64,000 nucleotides of DNA from Kribbella pratensis (GCF_004365355.1 NZ_SODP01000003.1:620001-684000), one strand, 5' to 3'. Numbered from the stretch's first letter, positions 26,083 to 34,929 are shown. Notes: generated by a model from the sequence alone, not told the origin. A program made the numbers and translations.

Positions 26083-26993
26083 CCGGACACCTCATAGGTC
26101 GTGCGGCGTTCGAAGTACACGAACTGGGAGATCGTCGCGATCAGCACCACCGCGAACAGCAGCACCGAGATCGTCGACGCGTAGCCGAAGTCGAACTTCT
26201 TGAACGCCTCGTCGTAGATCAGGTACGTCGTCACCTCGGTGCTGTCACCGGGGCCGCCCTCGGTCATCACGAAGATTGTGTCGAAGGCCTGGAACGAGCC
26301 GATCACGTTGGTGATCAGCACGAACAGCATCGTCGGCCGCAGCAGCGGAAGCGTGATCGAGAAGAAGTGCGCGACCGGGGACGCGCCGTCCAGCGACGAT
26401 GCCTCGCGCAACGACGGCGGGATGTTCTGCAGGCCGGCCAGGAAGAACAGCATGTTGTACCCAGCGAACTGCCAGATGTGCACCGCGGCGACGCTCGGCA
26501 TCGCGAGGACCGGCGACGACAGCCAGGCTGGACCGTGGACGCCGAACAGTCCGAGGAACTGGTTGAGGGCACCACGGCCCGGGTCGAAGATCCAGCTCCA
26601 GACGAGACCGAGGGCAACGGGCGTCGCCATCCATGGGATCACGAGCAAGGCGCGGAAGTACTTCATCCCTCGGAGCTTGCGGTCAACCAGGAGCGCGAGC
26701 AGCAGCGACAGGATCGTCGTACCCGGCACGCAGATGATGACGTAGTACAGCGTGACCAGGAGCGAGTGCCAGACGTCGGAGTCGGTGAACAGCTTGCGGT
26801 AGTTGGCGAGCCCAATGAATTCCGGTGTCGACAGCAACTTCCAGTCGAACAGACTGAGGACGAGCACGATCACCACGGGCGCGAGCAGGAAGCCGAGTAC
26901 GCCGACCAGACTCGGTGCGAGCAGGGCATAGGCGGCGGCCGTCTGTTTGTAGGCCCCGATCCGCTGCGTACGGCGAGGCGCCGGCCTAAGCAT
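26079..26993 (-). CDS. Carbohydrate ABC transporter permease, MalF type
   Basis: 304 aa, about six membrane helices after a basic N-terminus. The EAA loop is seen as REASSLDGASPVAHFFSITL, and FVMTEGGPGDSTEVTTYLIY is the usual MalF/UgpA C-terminal signature. It begins 8 nt inside the end of the alpha-galactosidase gene and overlaps the MalG-type gene by 4 nt, so the operon is tightly coupled. Confidence 0.93.
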   Translation of the reverse strand: MLRPAPRRTQRIGAYKQTAAAYALLAPSLVGVLGFLLAPVVIVLVLSLFDWKLLSTPEFIGLANYRKLFTDSDVWHSLLVTLYYVIICVPGTTILSLLLALLVDRKLRGMKYFRALLVIPWMATPVALGLVWSWIFDPGRGALNQFLGLFGVHGPAWLSSPVLAMPSVAAVHIWQFAGYNMLFFLAGLQNIPPSLREASSLDGASPVAHFFSITLPLLRPTMLFVLITNVIGSFQAFDTIFVMTEGGPGDSTEVTTYLIYDEAFKKFDFGYASTISVLLFAVVLIATISQFVYFERRTTYEVSG

Positions 26994-28302
26994 CGGGATC
27001 CTTCAACGGGTGCGGCCGCGGCGAACTCGGCACGAGCAGCTCGCGGGTGCGATCGAGCCCCCAGCGATCGAGCGAGCCGATGGGATCGCTCGACATCCGC
27101 AGACCCGGACCTTCGGCGATGTGTTCTGCCCAGATCTCCCGATCCTGGACATCGGGCCGCACGATCAGGCAGTCGGAGTCGTTGGCCCACCACCGGCCGT
27201 GCAAGAACTCACGCGCCACCGACGTGGACCGGGCGCCGCGCTGACCGGGCTGACTGATGTCGCCGGACGGCGGGTCGACCAACGGATCGGTGTCGGGCGA
27301 GATGCGCATGCAGTCGACCAGCCCCAGGCTCGGCAGGATCGGAGCGCCGCAGCCGTGCAGGATCCGGTTCGGTCCGACGGCCTCGCGCAGCAGCCGCATC
27401 CCGTGCCGGTACGCCGCGATGCCGTCGAGCTGCTCGTGGCGCGGTCCCTCGATCGCACCGGCGTACACGAAGTCGAGCTTGAAGTGGTCGTACCCCTGCC
27501 GGCACAGCTCGGTGAAGACGTCCTGGATGTGCTGCGCCGCACCGGGGTGGGTCACGTCGAGGACCAGTTGCTCCTGGCCCCAGTTGGTGCCGGCGGTGAT
27601 CCCCGGGACCAGCCACTCGGGATGCCGGCGGGCGGTCTCGCTCCTGCTGCCGACCAGGAACGGCGCCACCCAGATCCCGGCCCGCCGGCCGCTGGACCGG
27701 ATGTCGGAGGCCAGCCGCACGGTCGAACCGAAGTCCGCGCGCGGTGTCAGCCAGTCGCCGATCTCCGCCTGGTATCCCTCGTCGAGCAGGACCAGGTCGA
27801 CGCTGAGGTCGTGCTGGTCGAACTGGCGGACCTCGGCCATCACATCCCGCTCGGTGACCTTGCCCCAGTACGCGTACCAGCTGCACCAGGACGGACCGAA
27901 CACGCGGACGGGCGGTGCACCGGCGGCGAAGGTGTCGGCCCAGTCGGCGAGCGCCTGGTTCGGGTTGGCGTGCTTGCTGATGGTGAGTCGTACTTCGCCG
28001 TCCGCGGAGATCAGCAGCCGGCCGTTGCGGATCTCCGCGCGGATCGACGGGACGGCGTCGGGCGTCGTCGCGGTAACGGTGGTGACTTCGCCGGCGGTCG
28101 CGACCGCGAGGAGACCCTCGCCCTGGAACCGGCCGGCCTCGACGCCGGGGCGGTACGCCATCACGTGATGGTTCGGGGCGGTCGGCCGCGGCGGCGACGC
28201 GTCGAGCCGGTACCAGCCGCTCGGGCTCCAGGACTGCCAGCCGTGCTCGAAGACCAGTGTGGAGGCGTCGTACTCGAGCTCGGCGACGGGTGCGAAGGGC
28301 AC
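26986..28302 (-). CDS. GH36-type alpha-galactosidase
   Basis: 438 aa from GTG 28302. FEHGWQSWSPSGWYRL near the N-terminus and WCSWYAYWGKVTERDV are GH36/GH-D clan signatures. The nucleophile Asp is in HFKLDFVYAG, and the acid/base Asp in MRISPDTDPL. There is no signal peptide, so it acts in the cytoplasm on imported oligosaccharides. It is the first gene of the sugar operon, divergent from an AraC regulator with only 64 nt between starts. A longer start at 28368 would overlap the regulator's start and is rejected. Confidence 0.88.
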   Translation of the reverse strand: MPFAPVAELEYDASTLVFEHGWQSWSPSGWYRLDASPPRPTAPNHHVMAYRPGVEAGRFQGEGLLAVATAGEVTTVTATTPDAVPSIRAEIRNGRLLISADGEVRLTISKHANPNQALADWADTFAAGAPPVRVFGPSWCSWYAYWGKVTERDVMAEVRQFDQHDLSVDLVLLDEGYQAEIGDWLTPRADFGSTVRLASDIRSSGRRAGIWVAPFLVGSRSETARRHPEWLVPGITAGTNWGQEQLVLDVTHPGAAQHIQDVFTELCRQGYDHFKLDFVYAGAIEGPRHEQLDGIAAYRHGMRLLREAVGPNRILHGCGAPILPSLGLVDCMRISPDTDPLVDPPSGDISQPGQRGARSTSVAREFLHGRWWANDSDCLIVRPDVQDREIWAEHIAEGPGLRMSSDPIGSLDRWGLDRTRELLVPSSPRPHPLKDPDA

Positions 28303-28366
28303 GGATGACTCGATTCGTCGGGTGCAGGATCTTGCTAATCTTGGAGCCCTCACGAGGGGATCCACC

Positions 28367-29284
28367 ATGACGGAGCCTGCTGACTTCGAGCACGATCTTG
28401 CTACTCAGGTGCTGATCGAGCTGTACAGCGAGATCCCGCCGCCGAGCAAACTGGTGACCGGCCACTTCCACAGCGGCGGCGACTATCGCGTCGTCCGGCC
28501 GGACGGTGTGGGCAGCTGGTATCTGCTCTACACCGCGTCCGGGACAGGCCGGTATCTCATCGGCGAGAACAGGCTGACCCTGCGCCACGGCGATGTCGTA
28601 CTGGTCAGCCCGGGTACGCCGCACGACTACGGGACCGTCGGCACCTACTGGGAGTCATGGTGGGCGCACTTCCAGCCGCGGCGTGAGTGGCACGGGTGGT
28701 TGTCGTTGCCACAGGCAATGCCCGGGCTGTCGTACGTACGGCTGACCAGATCGTCGGAGACCGACCGCGTGGTGTCGGCGTTCGACCGGTTGCACCGGGA
28801 CGCGCAACGGGCCGGGCTGTCGCCGACCGGCGACACCGAGCTGCACCTGCTGGAGAAGAGCGTCGCGACCGAGCTGACGATGAACGGCATCGAGGAGGTG
28901 CTGCTGACCGCGGTCGCGAGCCTGCGCCGGGAGACGCAGCACCTGGACGCCCGCGTTCAGCTGGTGCTCGAGGCAATCACCGCGGATCCGGCGCGGCCGC
29001 ACACGCTGACCTCACTCGCCGGGCTCGCCCAGGTGTCGGTCTCCCGGCTTGCGCATCTCTTCAAGGAGCAGGTCGGTGATTCGATCATGAACGTCGTACT
29101 CGCGCTCCGCCTGCAACGCGCGGCCGAGCTTCTCGGCGCGACCGACATGTCCGTCGCGCAGATCGCCGCAGCGGTCGGCTTCGACTCGCCGCACTACCTC
29201 AGCCGCCAGTTCGGCCGCCGCTACGGGATCTCGCCGACCGCCCACCGCGCCAAGGTCAGGAACCCGGAGCTAGAGCTATATTGA
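28367..29284 (+). CDS. AraC-family regulator of the alpha-galactoside operon
   Basis: 305 aa. An N-terminal cupin sugar-binding domain (about 40-120: RYLIGENRLTLRHGDVVLVS, GTPHDYGTVG) is followed by two helix-turn-helix motifs at about 205-295 (LAQVSVSRLAHLFKEQVGDS, then VAQIAAAVGFDSPHYLSRQF). The ATG 28367 has GAGGGGA 6 nt upstream. It is divergent from the GH36 gene, so it probably controls that operon in response to the sugar. In the gap, ATCTTG is repeated directly (ATCTTGCTAATCTTG), a possible AraC half-site pair. The 3' end overlaps the convergent nucleotidase gene by 29 nt. Confidence 0.9.
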   Translation: MTEPADFEHDLATQVLIELYSEIPPPSKLVTGHFHSGGDYRVVRPDGVGSWYLLYTASGTGRYLIGENRLTLRHGDVVLVSPGTPHDYGTVGTYWESWWAHFQPRREWHGWLSLPQAMPGLSYVRLTRSSETDRVVSAFDRLHRDAQRAGLSPTGDTELHLLEKSVATELTMNGIEEVLLTAVASLRRETQHLDARVQLVLEAITADPARPHTLTSLAGLAQVSVSRLAHLFKEQVGDSIMNVVLALRLQRAAELLGATDMSVAQIAAAVGFDSPHYLSRQFGRRYGISPTAHRAKVRNPELELY

Positions 29285-31391
29285 GCTCGGTCGCCGCCGC
29301 GTAATCCGCCCCGCCGGCCAGTCCGATCAACCGCACATAGCGGGCCGTCGTTGCGGCTGGGAGTCGGGCGATCTTCGCATCGACGCTGCCGTCCCATGAC
29401 CCGGTCGTCGCCGATCTGAACGTGATCCCGTCGAGGCTCGTCTGGACGTCGTACGACGAGATCCGGCCGTTGGGCACGTCGGCGTCCTGGCGTGGGGTGT
29501 AGACGAGCGCTTCGATCGCACGCGGCGCCTTCAGGTCGAGGGTGATGTACTGCGGGAGCGGCGCGTGCGGACTCCAGTTCGAGTGCCACATCGTCGTGCA
29601 GTTGCCGTCGATCGCTGCCGTTGCGCTGTTGGTGGGCGAGCCCTGGCTGGTGGCCGTAGCGGTCATCTCGCTCTGCGGCAGCAGGTTCAGCGGACCGAAC
29701 GGGCCGTCGACCGGCGGCGGCGTACCGGGGATCGCGGTGACACGTCCGAGACTGGGTGCCTTGAGCAACGGATGGGTCCGGAGATAGTTGAGGAAGACCT
29801 CCTGGCCCATTTTCGGAGCCCGGGTCAGCTGGGTGTACTGCTGAAACCCCGGATAGCCGTACTGCGCTCCGTGCAACGGCATCGCCGCGCTCGTCGTCAC
29901 GCGGTACGTCTTGTCGGGCTGCAGCGGCTTCCCGTTGATCAGGACCTTCGCCGGATCGATCCGGTCGCCGACGGGTCTGCCCAGGTCGTAGGTGTAGCCG
30001 AAGTTCGCCGAGGTCGCGAGCGCGGACAGCCTGCTGCACCCGTACGCGGGCGGGATCCATTGCTGCTCGAGGACCGCCTCGACCGTCGCGCCCTTCATCG
30101 AGAGCGTGGTGATCGGCGAGATCCCGGCGACCGGCCACGCTTCGCCGTACGTCACCGTGCCGGCCTTGAGACCGGCGGCGATCACGTCGACGCCGAGGTC
30201 GGCCGGTACCAGCGCGAAGTCGCCGTCCGCCTCGGCCTTGTAGAGGTCGGCGACCAGGTTGCCGGTCCGGCTCTCCGTCGTGGTGGCGAAGTCGAGATCG
30301 CGGTCGAGCTTCGTCAGCGGCTGTGCCTGCCGGGCCGTCCACTTGTCCATCCAGTACTTCACGATCTGCTGGATCTTCGGATCAGGCGTGAGGTCCTTCG
30401 TGACCGCGTGGTTGGTCGCGGTCGTCGCGGACCGGATCACGTCACCGGTCGCGGGATCGATCGACAGGTTGACCTCGCCGAGCACCCGGCCGTGGTTGCT
30501 TGCCTCGAGCACCGGACGCGGTACGCCGTTCGGGTCCGGGATCATGCAGTTGAACGCGGTGTGCCAGTGGCCGCCGAGGATCACGTCGATGTCCGGCGAC
30601 AGCGCCCGCGCGGCGTCGAAGATCGGACCGGTCGGACTCTTGCACTCGTCGTACAAGCCGCCCTGCTGGCCGCCCTCGTGCATGCTGACGACGATCGCGT
30701 TCACGCCCTGGGCCTTCAGAGCGGCCGCCGCCCGGTTCGCGGCGTCCACCACGCCCTGGAACTCGAACCCGGACCCGTCGATCGACAGCGTCTCGGTCGG
30801 CGTACCCGGGAAGCCCAGCCCGATGAACCCGATCCGCTGCGAGCCCGCCTGCGCGATCCAGTACGGCGGGAGCACCGGCCGCTTGGTCCGCGGGTCGACG
30901 ATGTTCGCCGCGTGGTACGCGTAGTCGGTGCCGTGGAAGTTCCGGCCGGTGGAGTCCTTGAAGCAGCTGTCGAAACCGGGCTTGCCGTAGCAGGCCCCGG
31001 TCTGCATCCGGCGCAGGAACGGGAACTCGCGGTCGAACTCGTGGTTCCCGGCGACGTCGAAGTCCATCCCGAACGCGTTCAGCACCTCGATCGTCGGCTC
31101 GTTCGCGAACGCCTGCGTGTAGTCCGGCCAGCCGCTGAACTGGTCGCCCGAGCCGATCAGGAAGCTGTTCGGCTTCCGCAGCTGGTCCAGGTGTGCCTTG
31201 AGATAAGCGGCACCGCCGACCTGCTCGGTGCCGGACGGGCCGGCGATGGTCAGGTTCTCGGTCTCCGAGAGGTAGCCGTGCAGGTCGGTCAGACTGAAGA
31301 TCTGCACCGGGATCGGCGGGGCGGTGTCGGTGTGTAGCGCTGTCATCGCGAGGCTGAGTACGGCGAGGACTGCGCTGAGCCTTCTGGGCAT
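29256..31391 (-). CDS. Secreted 5'-nucleotidase / metallophosphatase with C-terminal discoidin domain
   Basis: 711 aa from ATG 31391, which has AGGAG upstream. After a signal peptide comes a calcineurin-like domain (FSLTDLHGYL, GSGDQFSG, VAGNHEFDREF, VILGGHWHTAFN). A 5'-nucleotidase C-terminal domain follows (about 370-550, TGNLVADLYKAEADGDFALV). Residues ~575-711 form an F5/8-type C domain (SQGSPTNSATAAIDGNCTTM, QYITLDLKAPRAIEALVYTP). It probably degrades extracellular nucleotides or related phosphoesters while bound to a glycan. An upstream in-frame ATG at 31481 is not supported. Confidence 0.9.
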   Translation of the reverse strand: MPRRLSAVLAVLSLAMTALHTDTAPPIPVQIFSLTDLHGYLSETENLTIAGPSGTEQVGGAAYLKAHLDQLRKPNSFLIGSGDQFSGWPDYTQAFANEPTIEVLNAFGMDFDVAGNHEFDREFPFLRRMQTGACYGKPGFDSCFKDSTGRNFHGTDYAYHAANIVDPRTKRPVLPPYWIAQAGSQRIGFIGLGFPGTPTETLSIDGSGFEFQGVVDAANRAAAALKAQGVNAIVVSMHEGGQQGGLYDECKSPTGPIFDAARALSPDIDVILGGHWHTAFNCMIPDPNGVPRPVLEASNHGRVLGEVNLSIDPATGDVIRSATTATNHAVTKDLTPDPKIQQIVKYWMDKWTARQAQPLTKLDRDLDFATTTESRTGNLVADLYKAEADGDFALVPADLGVDVIAAGLKAGTVTYGEAWPVAGISPITTLSMKGATVEAVLEQQWIPPAYGCSRLSALATSANFGYTYDLGRPVGDRIDPAKVLINGKPLQPDKTYRVTTSAAMPLHGAQYGYPGFQQYTQLTRAPKMGQEVFLNYLRTHPLLKAPSLGRVTAIPGTPPPVDGPFGPLNLLPQSEMTATATSQGSPTNSATAAIDGNCTTMWHSNWSPHAPLPQYITLDLKAPRAIEALVYTPRQDADVPNGRISSYDVQTSLDGITFRSATTGSWDGSVDAKIARLPAATTARYVRLIGLAGGADYAAATELNIALAPGS

Positions 31392-31555
31392 CGGCTGCTC
31401 CTGTCGGTCGGGCGGAACCGAGACGCAAATTACTGGCCTGCGCGTGCCGCGAACATGGCCGTGGGTGCTGACTTCCTGCACGATCCGGCTGACGCTTTTC
31501 TACAAGCGCATGAGGCCCGGGAACCGTACGGTCGGGGGGAGAGAGGAGATTGACG

Positions 31556-31975
31556 ATGACTGGATACGTGGCAGTGGCCGAGACCGACATCGATGCGCCG
31601 GCGGCGCGGGTGTGGGAGGTGCTGACCAGCCCGGAGAAGCTGAAGGAGCTGTGGTTCGGCGCCGAGGTCGAGACCGACTGGCAGGTAGGCAGCCCGATCA
31701 CCTGGACCGGTGAATGGGAGGGCAAGCCGTACCAGGACAAGGGCGAGATCCTCGCGATCGAGCCCGAGCGGCTGTTGAAGCTGACCCATTTCAGCCCGCT
31801 CACGGGGCAACCCGACGTACCGGAGAACTACCACACGCTGACCTACGAGCTGACCGGCGATACGCACTTGAAGCTCTCCCAGGACAACAACGCCGGCGAG
31901 GAAGAGGCCAAGCACTCGCAGGGCATGTGGGAGATGCTCGTCGCCAAGGTGAAGGAAGCCGCCGAGGCCCGATAG
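31556..31975 (+). CDS. SRPBCC / AHSA1-domain protein
   Basis: 139 aa with the START-like ligand-binding fold. IDAPAARVWEVLTSPEKLKE and GSPITWTGEWEGKPYQDKGE are typical of the AHSA1 (activator of Hsp90 ATPase homologue) branch. The ligand is unknown. I chose the ATG at 31556, 7 nt after GAGAGGAG; a TTG at 31550 is less likely. Its stop codon lies in the left arm of a hairpin element (31970-32033). Confidence 0.87.
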   Translation: MTGYVAVAETDIDAPAARVWEVLTSPEKLKELWFGAEVETDWQVGSPITWTGEWEGKPYQDKGEILAIEPERLLKLTHFSPLTGQPDVPENYHTLTYELTGDTHLKLSQDNNAGEEEAKHSQGMWEMLVAKVKEAAEAR

Positions 31976-32033
31976 CGGGTTGTTTGATGGGTGCCTGGTT
32001 ATTGCGCGATAGCCGTCACATAACCCGCTATCG
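31970..32033. repeat. Hairpin element A at 3' end of the AbiEi/DUF559 gene
   Basis: CGATAGCGGGTT (31970-31981) and AACCCGCTATCG (32022-32033) form a perfect 12-bp inverted repeat. The left arm carries the stop of the SRPBCC gene; the right arm encodes the C-terminus of the convergent DUF559 gene. It shares the CGGGTTGT core with element B at 33053-33104. Confidence 0.7.
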
Positions 32034-32988
32034 ACGCGGGCTGTGCGCGGCCAATGGCGCGGTGGATGCGGGTGAGGAGATTGGACGGGTGGGCTAGGTC
32101 GGGCCAGCGGACGCGGACGATCTGGTAGCCGAGGTCGAGCAGGCGGTCCTCGCGCACCTTCTCGGCGATCAGCGCCTGCCCGCCGCCATCGCCGTACTTG
32201 ACGTCTCCGTCGAACTCGACGATCACGCCGTACTGCGTGAACAGGAAGTCGACCCGCGCAACCAGCGAACCGCCGGTGTCCCGGATCTCTGCCTGAGGCA
32301 ACGGTGCAGGCAGGCCGAGATCCGCCAGCAGCACCCGCAGCCGCGACTCGGCGACCGACTCGGACCGCGCGTCACCGAAGAGAACGGCCCTGGTCGCCGT
32401 GCTGATGCCAGGCCGGCCGGTGAATAGTTGGAGGGCGGCTGCGAGCTGCGGTGCTGTTGCTATGCGCAACCGGAGTGCCTGATCCACGACGGAGACCGCA
32501 ACGGGATAGCTGGTTGCCCGAACGGTTTCCACGACGGCTCGTGGACCGGCGGTCGTCCGTACGCCGTCAACCTCGGCCAGCGCGTCGACCGGCGGCCGCG
32601 GCGCGTGCTGGCAGACCGTGGTGCCTGACCGACCTGCGCCGACCAGTCTGGTGACATGTACTCGGCGCAGGTCGAGCTCCGACACCCGAACCCCCAGCAG
32701 GAACAATGCCGACTGATGGCTGACCACGGCCCGACCCCCCAACCGGTGGTACACCGCGCTCGCAGTACGCAGATGAAGCCAAGCGTCCCGCTCCCAAGCC
32801 GGCATCTCCCCGACCGCGGCTCCCGGCTCGGCGTACGCGCCCCGGGTCAGATGCACCCACCTCCCCGACATCACCTCCCGACGGAGGTCGGCATCGGAGT
32901 ACCCAGCTGCGATCGCATCCCGCCGCGAGAACCATCCACCCCGCCGCGCAGCCACAACCTCAAGTCTCACGTCCATACCCCACAACAT
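31999..32988 (-). CDS. AbiEi-like / DUF559 (PD-(D/E)XK-type) protein
   Basis: 329 aa. The N-terminus (VVAARRGGWFSRRDAIAAGY, ADLRREVMSGRWVHLTRGAY) matches the AbiEi-type winged helix found in type IV antitoxins and many actinobacterial proteins. The C-terminal third is a DUF559, Vsr-like nuclease fold: ARVDFLFTQYGVIVEFDGD with DVKYG, then REDRLLDLGYQIVRVRWPDL. The Asp, Glu and Lys positions fit a PD-(D/E)XK site. Possible roles are nucleic-acid cleavage or defence; none is proven. The start is ATG 32988 or 32976. Hairpin elements sit at both ends of the gene. Confidence 0.8.
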   Translation of the reverse strand: MLWGMDVRLEVVAARRGGWFSRRDAIAAGYSDADLRREVMSGRWVHLTRGAYAEPGAAVGEMPAWERDAWLHLRTASAVYHRLGGRAVVSHQSALFLLGVRVSELDLRRVHVTRLVGAGRSGTTVCQHAPRPPVDALAEVDGVRTTAGPRAVVETVRATSYPVAVSVVDQALRLRIATAPQLAAALQLFTGRPGISTATRAVLFGDARSESVAESRLRVLLADLGLPAPLPQAEIRDTGGSLVARVDFLFTQYGVIVEFDGDVKYGDGGGQALIAEKVREDRLLDLGYQIVRVRWPDLAHPSNLLTRIHRAIGRAQPASIAGYVTAIAQ

Positions 32989-33052
32989 GCCGCGACCCGC
33001 ACCCGTCGCCGCGCGCGACTTTCGGCCTGTGGACAGCGGTCGATCACCGTTT

Positions 33053-33104
33053 GTTTCGCCGCTGACGGGTTGTAAGCCGCCATCGGCGAAACAACCCGCC
33101 AGCG
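33053..33104. repeat. Hairpin element B with interleaved stems
   Basis: Stem 1 is GTTTCGCCG (33053-33061) with CGGCGAAAC (33084-33092), perfect 9 bp. Stem 2 is CGCTGACGGGTTGT (33060-33073) with ACAACCCGCCAGCG (33091-33104), 13 of 14 paired. The stems interleave 1-2-1'-2', so they form a pseudoknot or exclude each other. It lies between the divergent DUF559 and tatD genes. Confidence 0.75.
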
Positions 33105-33120
33105 ACTCAGGAACGGTTAG

Positions 33121-33126
33121 TAACCT
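33121..33126 (+). promoter_or_regulatory. -10 box TAACCT, leaderless tatD promoter
   Basis: TAACCT ends 7 nt before the tatD ATG at 33134, implying a leaderless mRNA that starts downstream of hairpin element B. Confidence 0.45.
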
Positions 33127-33133
33127 AGGCGGT

Positions 33134-34045
33134 ATGTCTGATGGTGTGGAGGTTGACCGCCCGACCCGGGAACGGGCTGCTGTGGGCGAGGACGGGCGGT
33201 CGCGGGATCGCAGTCGGCCCGCGGTGCCTGATCCGTTGCCGATGAGTGTGGTCGACGCGCACTGTCATCTCGACATCGCCGACGGCGAGGACGGTGCGTG
33301 GCTGAGCCCGGCCGAGGCGATCAAGCTGGCGTCGTCGGTCGGCGTCACGCGGATCGTGCAGGTCGGGTGCGATCTGCCCGGTGCGGTGTGGGCGGTCGAG
33401 GCGGCAGCGCAGTACCCGAACCTGATCGCGGGTGTCGCCCTGCACCCGAACGAGGCGCCGAAGCTGAAGGAAGCCGGCGAGCTGGACAGGGCGCTCGCGG
33501 AGATCGAGCGGCTGGCGTCGAGCTCGGACAAGGTCCGCGTGATCGGCGAGACCGGGCTGGACTACTTCCGGACCGGCGAGGACGGGCGTGCGGCGCAACA
33601 CGAGTCGTTCGCCGCGCACATCGAATTCGCGAAGCGGCTGGGCAAGACGCTGATGATCCACGACCGGGACGCCCACGAGGACATCCTGCGCATCCTCGAC
33701 CGCGAGGGCGTACCGGACCGCCTCGTGATGCACTGTTTCTCCGGCGACACCGAGCTCGCCCGCGAATGTGTCAACCGCGGCGCGTTCCTCAGCTTCGCCG
33801 GCGTCGTCACCTTCAAGAACGCCCAGTCCCTCCGCGACGCCCTGGCAGTCACCCCCCTCGACCGCATCCTCGTCGAGACGGACGCGCCATACCTGACCCC
33901 GTCCCCGTACCGCGGCAAGCCCAACGCGTCGTACCTGATCCCCCACACCGTCCGCAAAATGGCCGACGTCCTGAACATCTCCGTCCCCGAACTCTGCACA
34001 GCCCTCAACACCAACGCCAACAACGCCTTCGGCGGATCGTGGTAA
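33134..34045 (+). CDS. tatD: TatD-family metal-dependent hydrolase / DNase
   Basis: 303 aa TIM-barrel amidohydrolase-type nuclease. Metal ligands are visible: His43 and His45 (DAHCHLD), Glu139 (GETGLDY), His176 (MIHDRD), His200 (MHCFSG) and Asp250 (VETDAPYL). An N-terminal extension of about 36 charged residues precedes the core. TatD enzymes are 3'-5' exonucleases or D-aminoacyl deacylase relatives in DNA repair and turnover. Position upstream of rpf-rsmA-ispE after metG is the usual actinobacterial order, here interrupted by other genes. The last 7 nt overlap the next gene. Confidence 0.93.
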   Translation: MSDGVEVDRPTRERAAVGEDGRSRDRSRPAVPDPLPMSVVDAHCHLDIADGEDGAWLSPAEAIKLASSVGVTRIVQVGCDLPGAVWAVEAAAQYPNLIAGVALHPNEAPKLKEAGELDRALAEIERLASSSDKVRVIGETGLDYFRTGEDGRAAQHESFAAHIEFAKRLGKTLMIHDRDAHEDILRILDREGVPDRLVMHCFSGDTELARECVNRGAFLSFAGVVTFKNAQSLRDALAVTPLDRILVETDAPYLTPSPYRGKPNASYLIPHTVRKMADVLNISVPELCTALNTNANNAFGGSW

Positions 34046-34929
34046 CTGTCCTCACCGACGCCGAGATCCGGGCGCGGCTGCGGCCGGGGCAAGCGGTGGG
34101 GTGGATGCGGGAGGCGGTTCTTGCTGCTTATGAAGGGCGGTTGCGTACGCCGCCGCGGGTGTCGACCGATCTCGGCGACGGGCGGCTGGTTTTCACGACG
34201 GGTGCTTTGGAGGGGGAGTGGTTCGGGTATCGGTCGTATGACTCCTTCGATAGCGAGCCGGGGCAGCAGGTTGTTGTGCTGCACGACTGGGGGAGTGGTC
34301 AAGTGCGGGGGATTGCTGTCGGCAACGAACTGGGGCCGCGGCGGGTGGGTGCGATCGGTGGTGTGGCTGTGGATGCGCTGGCGGATCCGGGCGCCGAGAC
34401 CCTCGCGTTGATCGGGACGGGCACGCAGGCGTTCACTCAGCTCTGGGCGATATCAGCGGTACGACGGTTGGCCGGCGTGCGTGTGTTCAGCCGGGACCGG
34501 GATCGGCGAATCGCCTTTGCCAGAAGGGCTTCTGAGGATCTAGCGGTTCCCGTCACTGCAGTCGAGTCAGCCCGGGAAGCCGTCGAGGGGGCGGACCTGG
34601 TGGTGCTGGCTACCAACAGCCCTACGCCGGTGATTGACCCGGCGTGGGTCAAGGATGACGCCTTCGTCACCACGCTTGGGCCGAAGCAGCAGGGTCGCGC
34701 CGAGTTCGGGCCGGAGTTGATCGATCGGGCCGACCTTGTCGTCACGGATTCGATCGCGCAGACCCGGGCGTACGACCCGCCGTTCATCCTGTCCGGCACC
34801 CCGCAGCACGAGCGGCTGATCAGCCTCGGCGCGGCACTGAGCGGCAACGTGACGGGCGGGACCGTGCTGTTCTGCTCGGTCGGACTGGCAGGCACCGAGG
34901 CGTACCTGCTGGCGAAGCTGGTTTCGTGA
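34039..34929 (+). CDS. Ornithine cyclodeaminase / mu-crystallin family protein
   Basis: 296 aa from GTG 34039, overlapping the tatD stop by 7 nt. The Rossmann dinucleotide loop is LIGTGTQAFTQLWAIS (~118-133). ADLVVLATNSPTPVIDPAWV, FVTTLGPKQQGRAEFGPELI and VVTDSIAQT are typical of the family. Members include ornithine cyclodeaminase, alanine dehydrogenase, ketimine reductases and SbnB, so the substrate cannot be named. Codon use looks somewhat less GC-rich in the first 300 bases than tatD, hinting at a different history. Confidence 0.85.
   Translation: MVTVLTDAEIRARLRPGQAVGWMREAVLAAYEGRLRTPPRVSTDLGDGRLVFTTGALEGEWFGYRSYDSFDSEPGQQVVVLHDWGSGQVRGIAVGNELGPRRVGAIGGVAVDALADPGAETLALIGTGTQAFTQLWAISAVRRLAGVRVFSRDRDRRIAFARRASEDLAVPVTAVESAREAVEGADLVVLATNSPTPVIDPAWVKDDAFVTTLGPKQQGRAEFGPELIDRADLVVTDSIAQTRAYDPPFILSGTPQHERLISLGAALSGNVTGGTVLFCSVGLAGTEAYLLAKLVS

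Noticed and set aside
24247..31337. Long antisense frames opposite the sugar ABC genes and the 5'-nucleotidase gene
   Set aside because: Same reasoning: composition is that of a GC-rich shadow (Arg/His/Gln/Asp runs), and the opposite strand carries clear conserved proteins.
32428..32657. Small plus-strand ORFs inside the DUF559 gene
   Set aside because: They are shadows of a conserved coding sequence with no start signals of their own.
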